12,274 bases of DNA from Phyllobacteriaceae bacterium (GTDB taxonomy: Bacteria; Pseudomonadota; Alphaproteobacteria; Rhizobiales; Devosiaceae), in NCBI GenBank assembly GCA_012799265.1, contig JAAZLP010000404.1, positions 1 through 12,274 on the forward strand, read 5' to 3'. Below, piece after piece: positions 1-6,884 of this stretch. The notes under the pieces were generated by a model. That model did not search any database. It worked only from the letters and a program-made list of their open reading frames with translations, and was not told where the DNA came from. The position numbers and the translations under genes were made by a program. How positions within the stretch are numbered: position 1 is the first letter of the stretch; the number at the start of each line of letters is the position of its first letter.

Positions 1-20
1 GGTCTCAAGCGATGAGCCGG

Positions 21-49
21 GTTATACGGGCAGCTTCCCGGACCGTCAA
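21..49 (-). promoter_or_regulatory. Strong sigma-70 promoter directed leftward out of the window
   Basis: Read on the minus strand, TTGACG (44-49) and TATAAC (21-26) are separated by exactly 17 bases, so five of six positions match the sigma-70 consensus at each box. The bases just after the -10 box are CCGGCTC, a GC-rich discriminator. Known stringently controlled rRNA and tRNA promoters have this design. I infer that a highly expressed gene, perhaps an rRNA operon or tRNA, begins just beyond the left edge. The transcribed product is not visible, so its identity is a guess, but the promoter boxes themselves are clear. Confidence 0.72.
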
Positions 50-99
50 CACCCCAATCCAATTCCAATGCGCTTTTCTGCGTTTTGGCCGACCCGCTG

Positions 100-108
100 T
101 GTGGATAA
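100..108 (-). promoter_or_regulatory. Perfect DnaA-box 9-mer (TTATCCACA), isolated
   Basis: The plus strand reads TGTGGATAA, the complement of the consensus DnaA box TTATCCACA. It lies about 50 bases upstream of the -35 box of the leftward promoter. I did not find a second good box nearby, so there is no origin-like cluster. It could be a DnaA regulatory site for the promoter, or a chance match. Confidence 0.3.
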
Positions 109-320
109 CTCGACCGAACCACCAGAGATTTATGGGGTTAGCGCCCGGAACACGAAATATGGGATTTTTCGCACCCTATTCAAGGGTTAGGCACGGCCCC
201 GGCGCGACTGTCCCGAAATGGGTCAAAACTATCTGATTTTTCTCGCTTTTTCCTCACAGGGCGAGTCACCGGTGCGTCGGAGAAGAGTCGTCTGCTCTTA
301 TATATGGGGCTTAGAGGGGG

Positions 321-389
321 CCTTCTCTCCCTTCTCTCCCTTCTCTCCCTTCTCTCCCTTCTCTCCCTTCTCTCCCTTCTCTCCCTTCT
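321..389. repeat. 9-bp tandem repeat (CCTTCTCTC), 7 full copies plus 6 bases
   Basis: The unit CCTTCTCTC repeats without error seven times from 321 to 383 and continues as CCTTCT to 389. Positions 321-392 are pure pyrimidine on the plus strand and pure purine on the other. The array lies about 180 bases upstream of the M23 start and about 270 bases upstream of the leftward promoter, so it is not in a gene. Perfect short repeats of this kind are prone to copy-number slippage, and long polypurine tracts can adopt unusual DNA structure. Both points are general knowledge; no function is visible here. Confidence 0.95.
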
Positions 390-555
390 TCCATCACTCG
401 GCTGTGGAGGATGGTCAGCTCTCCCAGTTTCGCCATTATTCTCCCTGATATGCTCGATCCTTGCTAAGGCGTACGCGGCTCCCTAGTTTAGACGCGGCGC
501 GAAAGCGTCGGTCGCTGGCATTGTCCGGCGACGGGGGCAGACTAAAGACGGCACG

Positions 556-560
556 AAGGA
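556..560 (+). promoter_or_regulatory. Ribosome binding site that fixes the TTG start of the M23 gene
   Basis: AAGGA is followed by 7 bases and then TTG at 568. The only ATG nearby (560) overlaps the last base of this site and opens a three-codon frame that stops at 569-571, so it cannot be the start. Confidence 0.65.
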
Positions 561-567
561 TGGGGCG

Positions 568-2526
568 TTGAACGCAACCCAGAGAAGACGGCATATCGCG
601 CTGTTGCGCTCGACTGGTTTCGAGGACAGCCCGGCGCTGACCGTACAATCGACCGATGGCGAAATCCCGCAGGGACGTGAGCTGAGCCTCTCCTGGCTGA
701 GCGGCACCGTGATGACCGGCCTCACCAGCGTGCTGCTGATGGGGGCGGCTCTTTATGTATCCTTTCAGGGTCAGGACACGTTCTCTACCGCCTATGCCGC
801 GCTGAAACTGGCCGCGCCACGCATCGACCAGCCGCTGGCAACCGATCTCACCTCGAAAACCTCGCGCCTTCGTCCCGTGGCCGCGACCCGGTCGGACAAG
901 GAAATCATCGAGGCCGCCATTCGTCAGGTCGAGGACGGCCGCGAGATTATCCGCAACCAGCCCTTCACTCGCATCAAGGCAACGCTGGCCACGACGGCAA
1001 CGTCGCTGTCTGCCGACGTACCAGACTATGATCCCGTCGCCATTCTTAACAAGACCCAGCCGCTGACCGCCGCGGTGCTCGATATCGCAACCGATGTCTA
1101 TGGCACCGACGTCGACGGGGAAGTGGCGGTCAAGACCGCAGACATGCCCATGGGTTTCGTGCCCACGCGCGCCATCTCTGATCAGGGCGCGGCCGAATTT
1201 GTCCGCGGCATGGCCGAAGCCACCTTCTTTACCGAAGGTCCCTCGCCTGCGCTCGCCTATGCCTCGGTGGCGCCAAGCCTGGCTGACCTTTCCATTGCCG
1301 GTGCGTCGCTGGTGGGCGTGGCGGAAAATGTCACCGTCGTCCCGAAGAAGTTGATGGCCATGGAAGAGGGCCTCGGGCGTACCGAGCGCTTCCTCACGGT
1401 TCGCACCCTGGGGCCCCTCGCCGACACGCTGGTCCGCAACGGCTTTACGCCCATGCAGGTCCAGATGGTCGAGGGAACGCTGGCCAATCTCATTCCCGCC
1501 TCGGGTCTGCCCGAAGGCATTCGGCTGCGCATTCTCTATGGACCTCAGGCCGGACAGCAGAACAGCCTTGTTCCCTATCGCATGTCGATCTACCGCCCCG
1601 AAGGCGCGCCGGGCGACCGCCATATCGCCACCGTCGCGCTCAGCGATAATGGACAATATGTGGTGGGCCTGCAGCCGGACTGGCAGGAATTCCCCGAAGA
1701 GGACGTCGAGCAGATCAATGTGGGCAACCTGCCCACCATCTATCGCTCGATCTGGGAGACCGGGCGCAAGCACGACCTCGACAATGAAACGATCGAGCGC
1801 ATTATCGGCATGTATGCCTATGACGTGGACATGACCAAGCGTATCAGCGCCGGCGACACGATCGAAATCCTGCAGACCGAGCCGACGCCCGGCGCCAAGC
1901 CCGAACTGCTCTATGTCGGGCTCAATCTGGGGGGCACGACGCGCCAGCTCTATCGCTTCACCAATGATGAAGGCGTGGTCGATTTCTATGATCCGGCCGG
2001 CGAGACCGGCAAGCGCTTCCTCAATTGCCGCCCGCTGGAAGGCGGCGGCACGCTGCGCTCACGCTTCGGCTATCGCATCCACCCCATTTTCAAGACCCGG
2101 CGCCTGCATACAGGCGTCGACCTGGCCGCCAAGACCGGCACGCCCATCTATGCCGCCGGTGACGGCGTCATTTCCTATTACAAATGGCAGTCCGGCTACG
2201 GCAACAAGATCGAGATCGAGCACGTCAACGGCTATGAAACCGCCTATGGCCACCTGTCGCGCTTTGTCGATGGCATGGGACCTGGCACCCGCGTGCGTCA
2301 GGGCCAGTTGATCGGTTATGTGGGCTCGACCGGCCAGTCGACCGGTCCGCACCTCCATTTCGAGATCAAGATCAACGGCAATCTGGTCGACCCGCTCAGC
2401 GTCAAGCTGCCCAAGGACAATGTGCTTGCCCCGCGCTATCGGGAAGAATTTGAAGAGACCATTGCCCAGATCAACGACCTGATGGCGCGCGATCCGGCGC
2501 CCGTCTCGGTAGCGCAGGCGCAGTAA
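568..2526 (+). CDS. Membrane-anchored M23 (LytM-type) peptidoglycan endopeptidase
   Basis: This 652-residue protein should cleave peptide crosslinks of peptidoglycan in the periplasm. A short basic N-terminus is followed by one hydrophobic segment at about residues 43-64, probably a single anchor or uncleaved signal. A long periplasmic region of little recognisable sequence (about 65-485) leads to a C-terminal M23 domain (about 490-612). The zinc-site motifs are intact: H514 and D518 in HTGVD, H562 in YGHL, and H595 and H597 in HLHFE, so it should be active rather than a degenerate LytM regulator. It starts at TTG: an in-frame stop at 484-486 leaves no ATG or GTG before it, and AAGGA sits 7 bases upstream. 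The next in-frame ATG, at residue 49, would cut into the membrane segment. It runs convergent to the VOC gene with 3 bases between stops. The family is certain; the physiological role (cell division or wall growth) is not visible. Confidence 0.93.
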   Translation: MNATQRRRHIALLRSTGFEDSPALTVQSTDGEIPQGRELSLSWLSGTVMTGLTSVLLMGAALYVSFQGQDTFSTAYAALKLAAPRIDQPLATDLTSKTSRLRPVAATRSDKEIIEAAIRQVEDGREIIRNQPFTRIKATLATTATSLSADVPDYDPVAILNKTQPLTAAVLDIATDVYGTDVDGEVAVKTADMPMGFVPTRAISDQGAAEFVRGMAEATFFTEGPSPALAYASVAPSLADLSIAGASLVGVAENVTVVPKKLMAMEEGLGRTERFLTVRTLGPLADTLVRNGFTPMQVQMVEGTLANLIPASGLPEGIRLRILYGPQAGQQNSLVPYRMSIYRPEGAPGDRHIATVALSDNGQYVVGLQPDWQEFPEEDVEQINVGNLPTIYRSIWETGRKHDLDNETIERIIGMYAYDVDMTKRISAGDTIEILQTEPTPGAKPELLYVGLNLGGTTRQLYRFTNDEGVVDFYDPAGETGKRFLNCRPLEGGGTLRSRFGYRIHPIFKTRRLHTGVDLAAKTGTPIYAAGDGVISYYKWQSGYGNKIEIEHVNGYETAYGHLSRFVDGMGPGTRVRQGQLIGYVGSTGQSTGPHLHFEIKINGNLVDPLSVKLPKDNVLAPRYREEFEETIAQINDLMARDPAPVSVAQAQ

Positions 2527-2529
2527 GAC

Positions 2530-2868
2530 CTATTCGCGGCTGATATAGACGGCCAGCTCATTGCCGCCCGGCTCGCGGAAGTGAAACCGTCGGCCACCGG
2601 GAAAATCATACTGGGCTCGGGTGATGACGCCGCCAGCGGCAATGACCCGCGCCTCGGCCGCATCGAGATCGTCTGTCTGAACCACGGCCATGGTTGCGGC
2701 GACCCGCCCTTCGCTGCCGTCAACGCCGCCATCAATTCCGGCATCGCTCAGCGCATCATAGACAGGACCATAGCTGATCCGGCCCCACCCGAAAGCGGCC
2801 TCGAAAAAGCTGCTGGTCGCCTCCCGATCGGTCGACGGAAATTCGACATAGTCCAGCTTGTCGGCCAT
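2530..2868 (-). CDS. Small VOC-fold protein (glyoxalase/bleomycin-resistance superfamily)
   Basis: This 112-residue protein has the beta-alpha-beta-beta-beta pattern of the vicinal oxygen chelate fold. It opens with KLDYVEFPSTD followed by a helix with FFEAAFGW. Its second half has a DDLDAAEARVIAAGG helix and the strand pair FHFREPGGNELAVY that marks the family. Likely metal or substrate residues are E9 and E104, by analogy with ligand positions in the fold; the usual first-strand histidine is absent. Members do varied jobs (lyases, dioxygenases, drug binding), so no substrate can be named. The start has a purine-rich GGAAGGG stretch upstream, and a candidate promoter lies at 2897-2924 just past the clpB terminator. 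It therefore seems to be a separate unit reading in the same direction as clpB. Confidence 0.85.
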   Translation of the reverse strand: MADKLDYVEFPSTDREATSSFFEAAFGWGRISYGPVYDALSDAGIDGGVDGSEGRVAATMAVVQTDDLDAAEARVIAAGGVITRAQYDFPGGRRFHFREPGGNELAVYISRE

Positions 2869-2896
2869 TGGCGCGCCCTTCCTTCATTTATCTTAC

Positions 2897-2924
2897 GTTC
2901 TAGCGCACATCCTGCGAGGGACAA
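2897..2924 (-). promoter_or_regulatory. Candidate sigma-70 promoter of the VOC gene
   Basis: On the minus strand TTGTCC (2919-2924) and TAGAAC (2897-2902) are 16 bases apart, each matching consensus at four of six positions. The pair lies between the clpB terminator and the VOC start, which is where an independent promoter would be needed. Confidence 0.4.
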
Positions 2925-2930
2925 GCGCAC

Positions 2931-2959
2931 AAAAAATGGGGCGCCGTTTCCGACGCCCC
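2931..2959 (-). terminator. Intrinsic terminator of clpB
   Basis: The minus-strand RNA forms a 9-bp stem (2951-2959 with 2938-2946, including one G-U pair) closed by a GAAA tetraloop, which is a stabilising GNRA loop. One A and then six U residues (2936-2931) follow. It begins 16 bases after the clpB stop codon. This is a textbook rho-independent terminator. Confidence 0.92.
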
Positions 2960-2975
2960 TGCTTCTCTGTTGTAA

Positions 2976-5588
2976 CTATGCGGCCGCTGCCTCGCCTTTC
3001 GGGGCTGGATTGAGGACGATGCCACTATCATCGGCATCGACCAGCACCTTCGAGCCATCCGAGACCTTGCCCGAGAGGATCGCGTCCGCGAGGCCATCCT
3101 GCACTTCACGCTGAATGACGCGCTTGAGCGGGCGGGCCCCATAGGCGGGGTCATAGCCTTCATTGGCGAGCCACTCGCGCGCGGCGGGCGTGAGCTCGAG
3201 GGCGATGTCGCGATCCTTGAGCAGGTTTTCGAGCCGACCGAACTGGATATCGACGATCGAACCCATATGTTCGCGGCCGAGCCGGTGGAACAGCAGGATT
3301 TCGTCGATCCGGTTGAGGAACTCGGGCCGGAACGAGGCTTTGACCATGTCCAACACCTTGCCGCGCACCAGTTCCACCGATTCACCATCCTTGAGTTCGA
3401 CGAGATATTCGGCGCCGATATTGGAGGTGAGGATGATGACCGTGTTGCGGAAGTCGACCGTGCGGCCCTGGCCGTCCGTCAGGCGTCCATCATCGAGCAC
3501 CTGCAGGAGCACGTTGAAGACGTCCGGATGGGCCTTTTCGATCTCGTCGAAAAGCACGACCTGATAGGGCCGACGCCGCACCGCTTCGGTCAGCACGCCG
3601 CCTTCGTCATAACCGACATAGCCCGGAGGCGCGCCGATGAGACGGGCAACGGAGTGCTTTTCCATGAACTCCGACATGTCGAGCCGGACCATGGCGGTCT
3701 CGTCATCGAAGAGGAACTGCGCCAGCGCCTTGGTGAGTTCGGTCTTGCCCACGCCGGTTGGCCCGAGGAACATGAACGAGCCGATAGGCCGGTTCGGATC
3801 CTGAAGACCAGCGCGCGAGCGACGCACCGCCTTGGCGACAGCCGCAACGGCTTCGGACTGACCGATGACGCGCGCGCCGAGCGAGCTTTCCATATGGAGC
3901 AGCTTTTCCTTCTCGCCTTCCATCATCCGGTCGACGGGAATGCCGGTCCAGCGCGAAACCACCTGGGCGATGTCGCTTGATTCAACCGTTTCCTTGGCCA
4001 TGACCGGATCGGGCTTGCCGTCACCATCCGGATCGTCGGCAGCCTTGAGGCGCTTTTCGAGGTCGGGAATGACGCCATAGGCCAGCTCACCCGCCTTGGC
4101 GAGATCGCCCTGACGCTGCGCGATTTCGAGCTGCGAACGGGCAGCATCAAGCTCTTCCTTGATCTTGGTCGAACCCTGGAGCCGTTCCTTTTCCGCCAGC
4201 CACTTGGCGGACAGCGCCTGTGCCTGCTCTTCGAGACCGGAGAGCTCGTGCTCCAGCCGCTCGAGGCGGGTCTTGGAGCCGTCGTCCGTTTCCTTGCGCA
4301 GGGCTTCGCGCTCGATCTTGAGCTGCATGATGCGGCGATCGAGTTCGTCCAGCGCTTCGGGCTTGCTGTCCACGGCCATGCGCAGACGCGCGGCCGCCTC
4401 GTCCATCAGGTCGATGGCCTTGTCGGGCAGGAAGCGATCCGTGATGTAGCGGTTGGAGAGCGTGGCTGCGCTCACCAAAGCTGAGTCGGCAATGCGGATG
4501 CCGTGGTGAAGCTCATACTTCTCCTTGAGGCCGCGCAGGATCGAGATCGTGTCCTCGACGGTCGGCTCGGACACGAAGACGGGCTGGAAGCGACGGGCCA
4601 GCGCCGGGTCCTTCTCGACATGCTTGCGATATTCATCGAGCGTGGTCGCCCCGACGCAGTGGAGCTCACCGCGCGCCAGAGCAGGCTTGAGGAGGTTGGA
4701 CGCGTCCATCGCCCCCTCGCTCTTGCCGGCACCGACCAGGGTGTGCATTTCGTCGATGAAAAGGACGATCTGACCTTCGGCAGCGGTGACCTCGCTGAGG
4801 ACGGATTTGAGCCGCTCTTCGAACTCGCCGCGATATTTCGCGCCGGCAATCAGCGCGCCCATGTCGAGCGCGAGGAGGCTCTTGTTCTTGAGCGATTCCG
4901 GCACGTCACCGTTGACGATACGGATGGCGAGGCCTTCGGCAATGGCAGTCTTGCCAACGCCGGGCTCACCGATCAACACAGGATTGTTCTTGGTGCGGCG
5001 CGACAGGACCTGAATGGTGCGGCGAATTTCTTCGTCGCGACCGATCACCGGGTCGAGCTTGCCTTCGCGCACATCCTGGGTGAGGTCGCGGGCATATTTC
5101 TTGAGCGCATCATAGGTGTTTTCCGCCGAGGCAGAATCAGCCGTGCGGCCCTTGCGGATCGCTTCGATGGCCGCGTTCAGCCCCTGCGCGGTGACGCCAG
5201 CGGAGGAGAGAATCTTTCCGGCATCGGTATCCTTCTCGATGACCAGCGCCAGCAGCAGGCGCTCGACCGTAACAAAGCTGTCGCCGGCCTTCTGCGCGGC
5301 CTGTTCGGCCGTGTCGAATACCCGCGCCAATTCGCGGCCGAGATAGAGCTGGCCGGCATCGCCGGATACTTTGGGAATCTTGTTGAGTGCGGCCTCGACA
5401 CCAGCACGCGCGGCCTTGGGATCGCCCCCGGCCTTGCTGATCAGGCCATTGGCCATGCCCTGGTCGTCGTCCAGCAGCACCTTGAGCAGGTGAACCGGCG
5501 CGAACTGCTGATGGCCCATGCCCAGCGCGCCTGTCTGCGCGCTCTGGATAAAGCCGCGCGCCCGCTCGGTATATTTCTCGATATTCAT
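2976..5588 (-). CDS. clpB: ClpB protein disaggregase
   Basis: ClpB is the cytoplasmic hexameric AAA+ chaperone that pulls proteins out of aggregates with DnaK-DnaJ-GrpE. The 870-residue product has the usual length and domain order: N domain (1-145), first ATPase domain with Walker A GEPGVGKT (207-214) and Walker B VLFIDE (275-280), and the coiled-coil middle domain that marks ClpB (about 405-520). A second ATPase domain follows with Walker A GPTGVGKT (609-616), Walker B VVLFDE (677-682) and the sensor-2 GARPLKR (817-823). Pore-loop aromatics are present (Y252 in KYRGEF, and GYVGY at 656-660). I chose the ATG at 5588 (MNIEKYTERA) because ClpB proteins begin this way and AGGAG (5595-5599) sits 6 bases upstream. 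An upstream in-frame start 13 codons earlier would add a non-conserved tail. An acidic DxDxDGxxD stretch at 519-527 joins the middle domain to the second ATPase domain and is unusual. Confidence 0.98.
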   Translation of the reverse strand: MNIEKYTERARGFIQSAQTGALGMGHQQFAPVHLLKVLLDDDQGMANGLISKAGGDPKAARAGVEAALNKIPKVSGDAGQLYLGRELARVFDTAEQAAQKAGDSFVTVERLLLALVIEKDTDAGKILSSAGVTAQGLNAAIEAIRKGRTADSASAENTYDALKKYARDLTQDVREGKLDPVIGRDEEIRRTIQVLSRRTKNNPVLIGEPGVGKTAIAEGLAIRIVNGDVPESLKNKSLLALDMGALIAGAKYRGEFEERLKSVLSEVTAAEGQIVLFIDEMHTLVGAGKSEGAMDASNLLKPALARGELHCVGATTLDEYRKHVEKDPALARRFQPVFVSEPTVEDTISILRGLKEKYELHHGIRIADSALVSAATLSNRYITDRFLPDKAIDLMDEAAARLRMAVDSKPEALDELDRRIMQLKIEREALRKETDDGSKTRLERLEHELSGLEEQAQALSAKWLAEKERLQGSTKIKEELDAARSQLEIAQRQGDLAKAGELAYGVIPDLEKRLKAADDPDGDGKPDPVMAKETVESSDIAQVVSRWTGIPVDRMMEGEKEKLLHMESSLGARVIGQSEAVAAVAKAVRRSRAGLQDPNRPIGSFMFLGPTGVGKTELTKALAQFLFDDETAMVRLDMSEFMEKHSVARLIGAPPGYVGYDEGGVLTEAVRRRPYQVVLFDEIEKAHPDVFNVLLQVLDDGRLTDGQGRTVDFRNTVIILTSNIGAEYLVELKDGESVELVRGKVLDMVKASFRPEFLNRIDEILLFHRLGREHMGSIVDIQFGRLENLLKDRDIALELTPAAREWLANEGYDPAYGARPLKRVIQREVQDGLADAILSGKVSDGSKVLVDADDSGIVLNPAPKGEAAAA

Positions 5589-5690
5589 GCAACTCTCCTG
5601 TCTCGCCCATCTCCCGGCCCGAAGCACCGGAAAGACGTCGGAAGCGTCGTTCTACCAACGCCCATGATGGCACGTCGGCTCTGACCGAGA

Positions 5691-5720
5691 TGTAGGTAGT
5701 TCGGACGCGAACAAAAGGGG
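5691..5720 (-). promoter_or_regulatory. Weak candidate heat-shock (RpoH-type) promoter of clpB
   Basis: On the minus strand CCCCTTTTGT (5711-5720) lies about 12 bases upstream of TACCTACA (5691-5698). The layout loosely resembles an RpoH promoter (CTTGAA-like box, then a CCAT-containing box), but the -35 match is poor. clpB is heat-shock controlled in many bacteria, so a site is expected somewhere in 5589-5834. This is the best I could find and it may be wrong. Confidence 0.22.
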
Positions 5721-5834
5721 ACGGAGAAGAAAATTGGCATGCACCGGCCCTTTGCGGCCTCCTCTCGATTAACTTCGGCGCAAGGGCCGGACCTGTATCC
5801 TCGAAATAGAAGTGGTCAGGGAGGATCGGGGCGG

Positions 5835-6827
5835 ATGAGAGTGAGCTGGAGAGCCCTTGCGCTGCCGATGGCGATCCTCGTCTATGCCGGCGCCGCCTGG
5901 CTTGTGGCGCCCGACAAATATCCGGGCCTGCTCAAATATTATTTCGACCAGGTCACGATCCTGCCCATTCTTATCGGCATCGGTCTGCCTGTAGCCGCTG
6001 TGTTCATGCGGCCGCGCGCACCGCTGAGCTATGTCGTCGAGCTCCTGAAGGACCGTGGCGTCCGGCTGCTGCTGGTGGCGCTGCTCTTTTGTATCGGGGT
6101 GACCGGGTTCACGACGTTCAAGGTGTCGATCCCCCAGTTCGTCCCCTTCTATGCCGATGCGCTTTTTGCCGACATCGATGCGGCGCTGCATTTCGGCAAT
6201 CCGGGAGAATGGGCGCATGCAATCGTGCCGGACTGGGCGCAATACCCGCTCGGCTATCTCTATGGCCCGATCTGGTTCGTGCTGTGGTTCGGCCTGCTCG
6301 CCTTTGTCGCGCTGCACCGGGACAAGGAATTTCGCCAACGCTACTTCTGGTCCATGGCGCTGACCATGTGCCTGCTCGGCACCGTAGCGGCGACGGTCTT
6401 CTCCTCGGTCGGGCCGATCTTTTATGACGACTTTGTCGATGCCGAACGCTTCGCCGCCCTGCAAAAGGCGATCAGCGAGAGCGCCATCGGGGACTACATG
6501 GCACAGGCTTCGGGCTATCTGCTCGCCAATTTCCATGCGGGCACTGGCGCGGCGGGCACCGGCATTTCGGCGATGCCGAGCATGCACCTTGCCATTGTGA
6601 CGCTGAACGCCTGCATGCTGACAAACCTCAACCGCCGGGTGGGCATTGGCGCCTGGATCTATGTGGCGCTGATCCAGCTCGGGTCGGTCTATCTCGGCTG
6701 GCACTATGCCATCGACGGCTATTTTTCGATCGCTGCCGTCTCTGCCATCTGGTGGGCTGTGAGCAGGGTGCAGCTCTGGCTCGGGGCGAGGCCGCGTCAG
6801 GCTATTGCAGCGCCGCTGCCCGCTTAG
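5835..6827 (+). CDS. PAP2-superfamily membrane protein, Aur1/inositolphosphotransferase-like
   Basis: This 330-residue, strongly hydrophobic protein has about eight likely membrane segments (near 7-24, 41-57, 76-91, 140-161, 171-192, 249-262, 270-288 and 296-309). It carries the two acid-phosphatase catalytic motifs: PSMH (248-251), and GWHYAIDGY with H290 and D294. The classical KxxxxxxRP motif is absent. Instead there is KVSIPQFVPF (96-105) before an acidic ADIDAALHFG, which is the pattern of the Aur1/IPC-synthase-like branch. The family removes or transfers lipid-linked phosphate head groups at the membrane; the substrate here is unknown. I prefer the ATG at 5835, which leads straight into the first membrane segment and follows AGGGAGG with a slightly long gap. 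An ATG at 5739, preceded by GGAGAAG at 9 bases, would add 32 polar residues and cannot be excluded. It is the only plus-strand gene between clpB and lysC. Confidence 0.88.
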   Translation: MRVSWRALALPMAILVYAGAAWLVAPDKYPGLLKYYFDQVTILPILIGIGLPVAAVFMRPRAPLSYVVELLKDRGVRLLLVALLFCIGVTGFTTFKVSIPQFVPFYADALFADIDAALHFGNPGEWAHAIVPDWAQYPLGYLYGPIWFVLWFGLLAFVALHRDKEFRQRYFWSMALTMCLLGTVAATVFSSVGPIFYDDFVDAERFAALQKAISESAIGDYMAQASGYLLANFHAGTGAAGTGISAMPSMHLAIVTLNACMLTNLNRRVGIGAWIYVALIQLGSVYLGWHYAIDGYFSIAAVSAIWWAVSRVQLWLGARPRQAIAAPLPA

Positions 6828-6831
6828 CCCG

Positions 6832-6862
6832 GAAAGCAAAACGCCGGGCACTGGCCCGGCGT
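6832..6862 (-). terminator. Intrinsic terminator of the DUF4167 gene
   Basis: Positions 6841-6849 and 6854-6862 form a perfect 9-bp GC-rich stem with a 4-base loop. On the minus strand it is followed by TTTGCTTT (6839-6832), and the stem itself ends in T. It starts 22 bases after the DUF4167 stop. On the plus strand the same hairpin lies 13 bases after the stop of the PAP2-type gene but lacks a U-tract, so it may serve both converging genes with unequal strength. Confidence 0.85.
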
Positions 6863-6884
6863 CTCGTCACAATTGGAAAAAGTC

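Larger units (their letters stand above)
1..567. other. Intergenic region between a leftward promoter and the M23 gene
   Basis: No convincing gene is present in this stretch. The open frames here are short, lack good ribosome sites, and two of them merely translate the 9-bp repeat into Ser-Pro-Phe or Leu-Leu-Ser runs. The region holds a leftward sigma-70 promoter (21-49), a perfect TTATCCACA 9-mer on the minus strand (100-108), an AT-richer patch around 225-255 and a tandem repeat (321-389). A weak possible rightward promoter for the M23 gene is TTGCTA (461-466), a 17-base gap and TAGTTT (484-489), but it matches consensus poorly. The open frame of the M23 gene is closed upstream by TAG at 484-486. 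Confidence 0.6.

Noticed and set aside
12..486. Open frames at 12-236, 218-448 and 304-486 on the plus strand
   Set aside because: They have no good ribosome sites or family resemblance, and two of them are translations of the 9-bp repeat. The first also runs opposite to the strong promoter.
436..1773. Long minus-strand open frame opposite the M23 gene
   Set aside because: It is antisense to a clear M23 protein with intact domain motifs. GC-rich coding DNA commonly leaves such shadow frames open.
4503..5684. 393-codon plus-strand frame antisense to clpB
   Set aside because: clpB is unmistakable along its whole length, and the antisense frame lacks recognisable domains.
5589..5834. A small gene in the divergent clpB/PAP2 gap
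   Set aside because: There is no open frame with a credible start and ribosome site other than the possible N-terminal extension of the PAP2-type gene.
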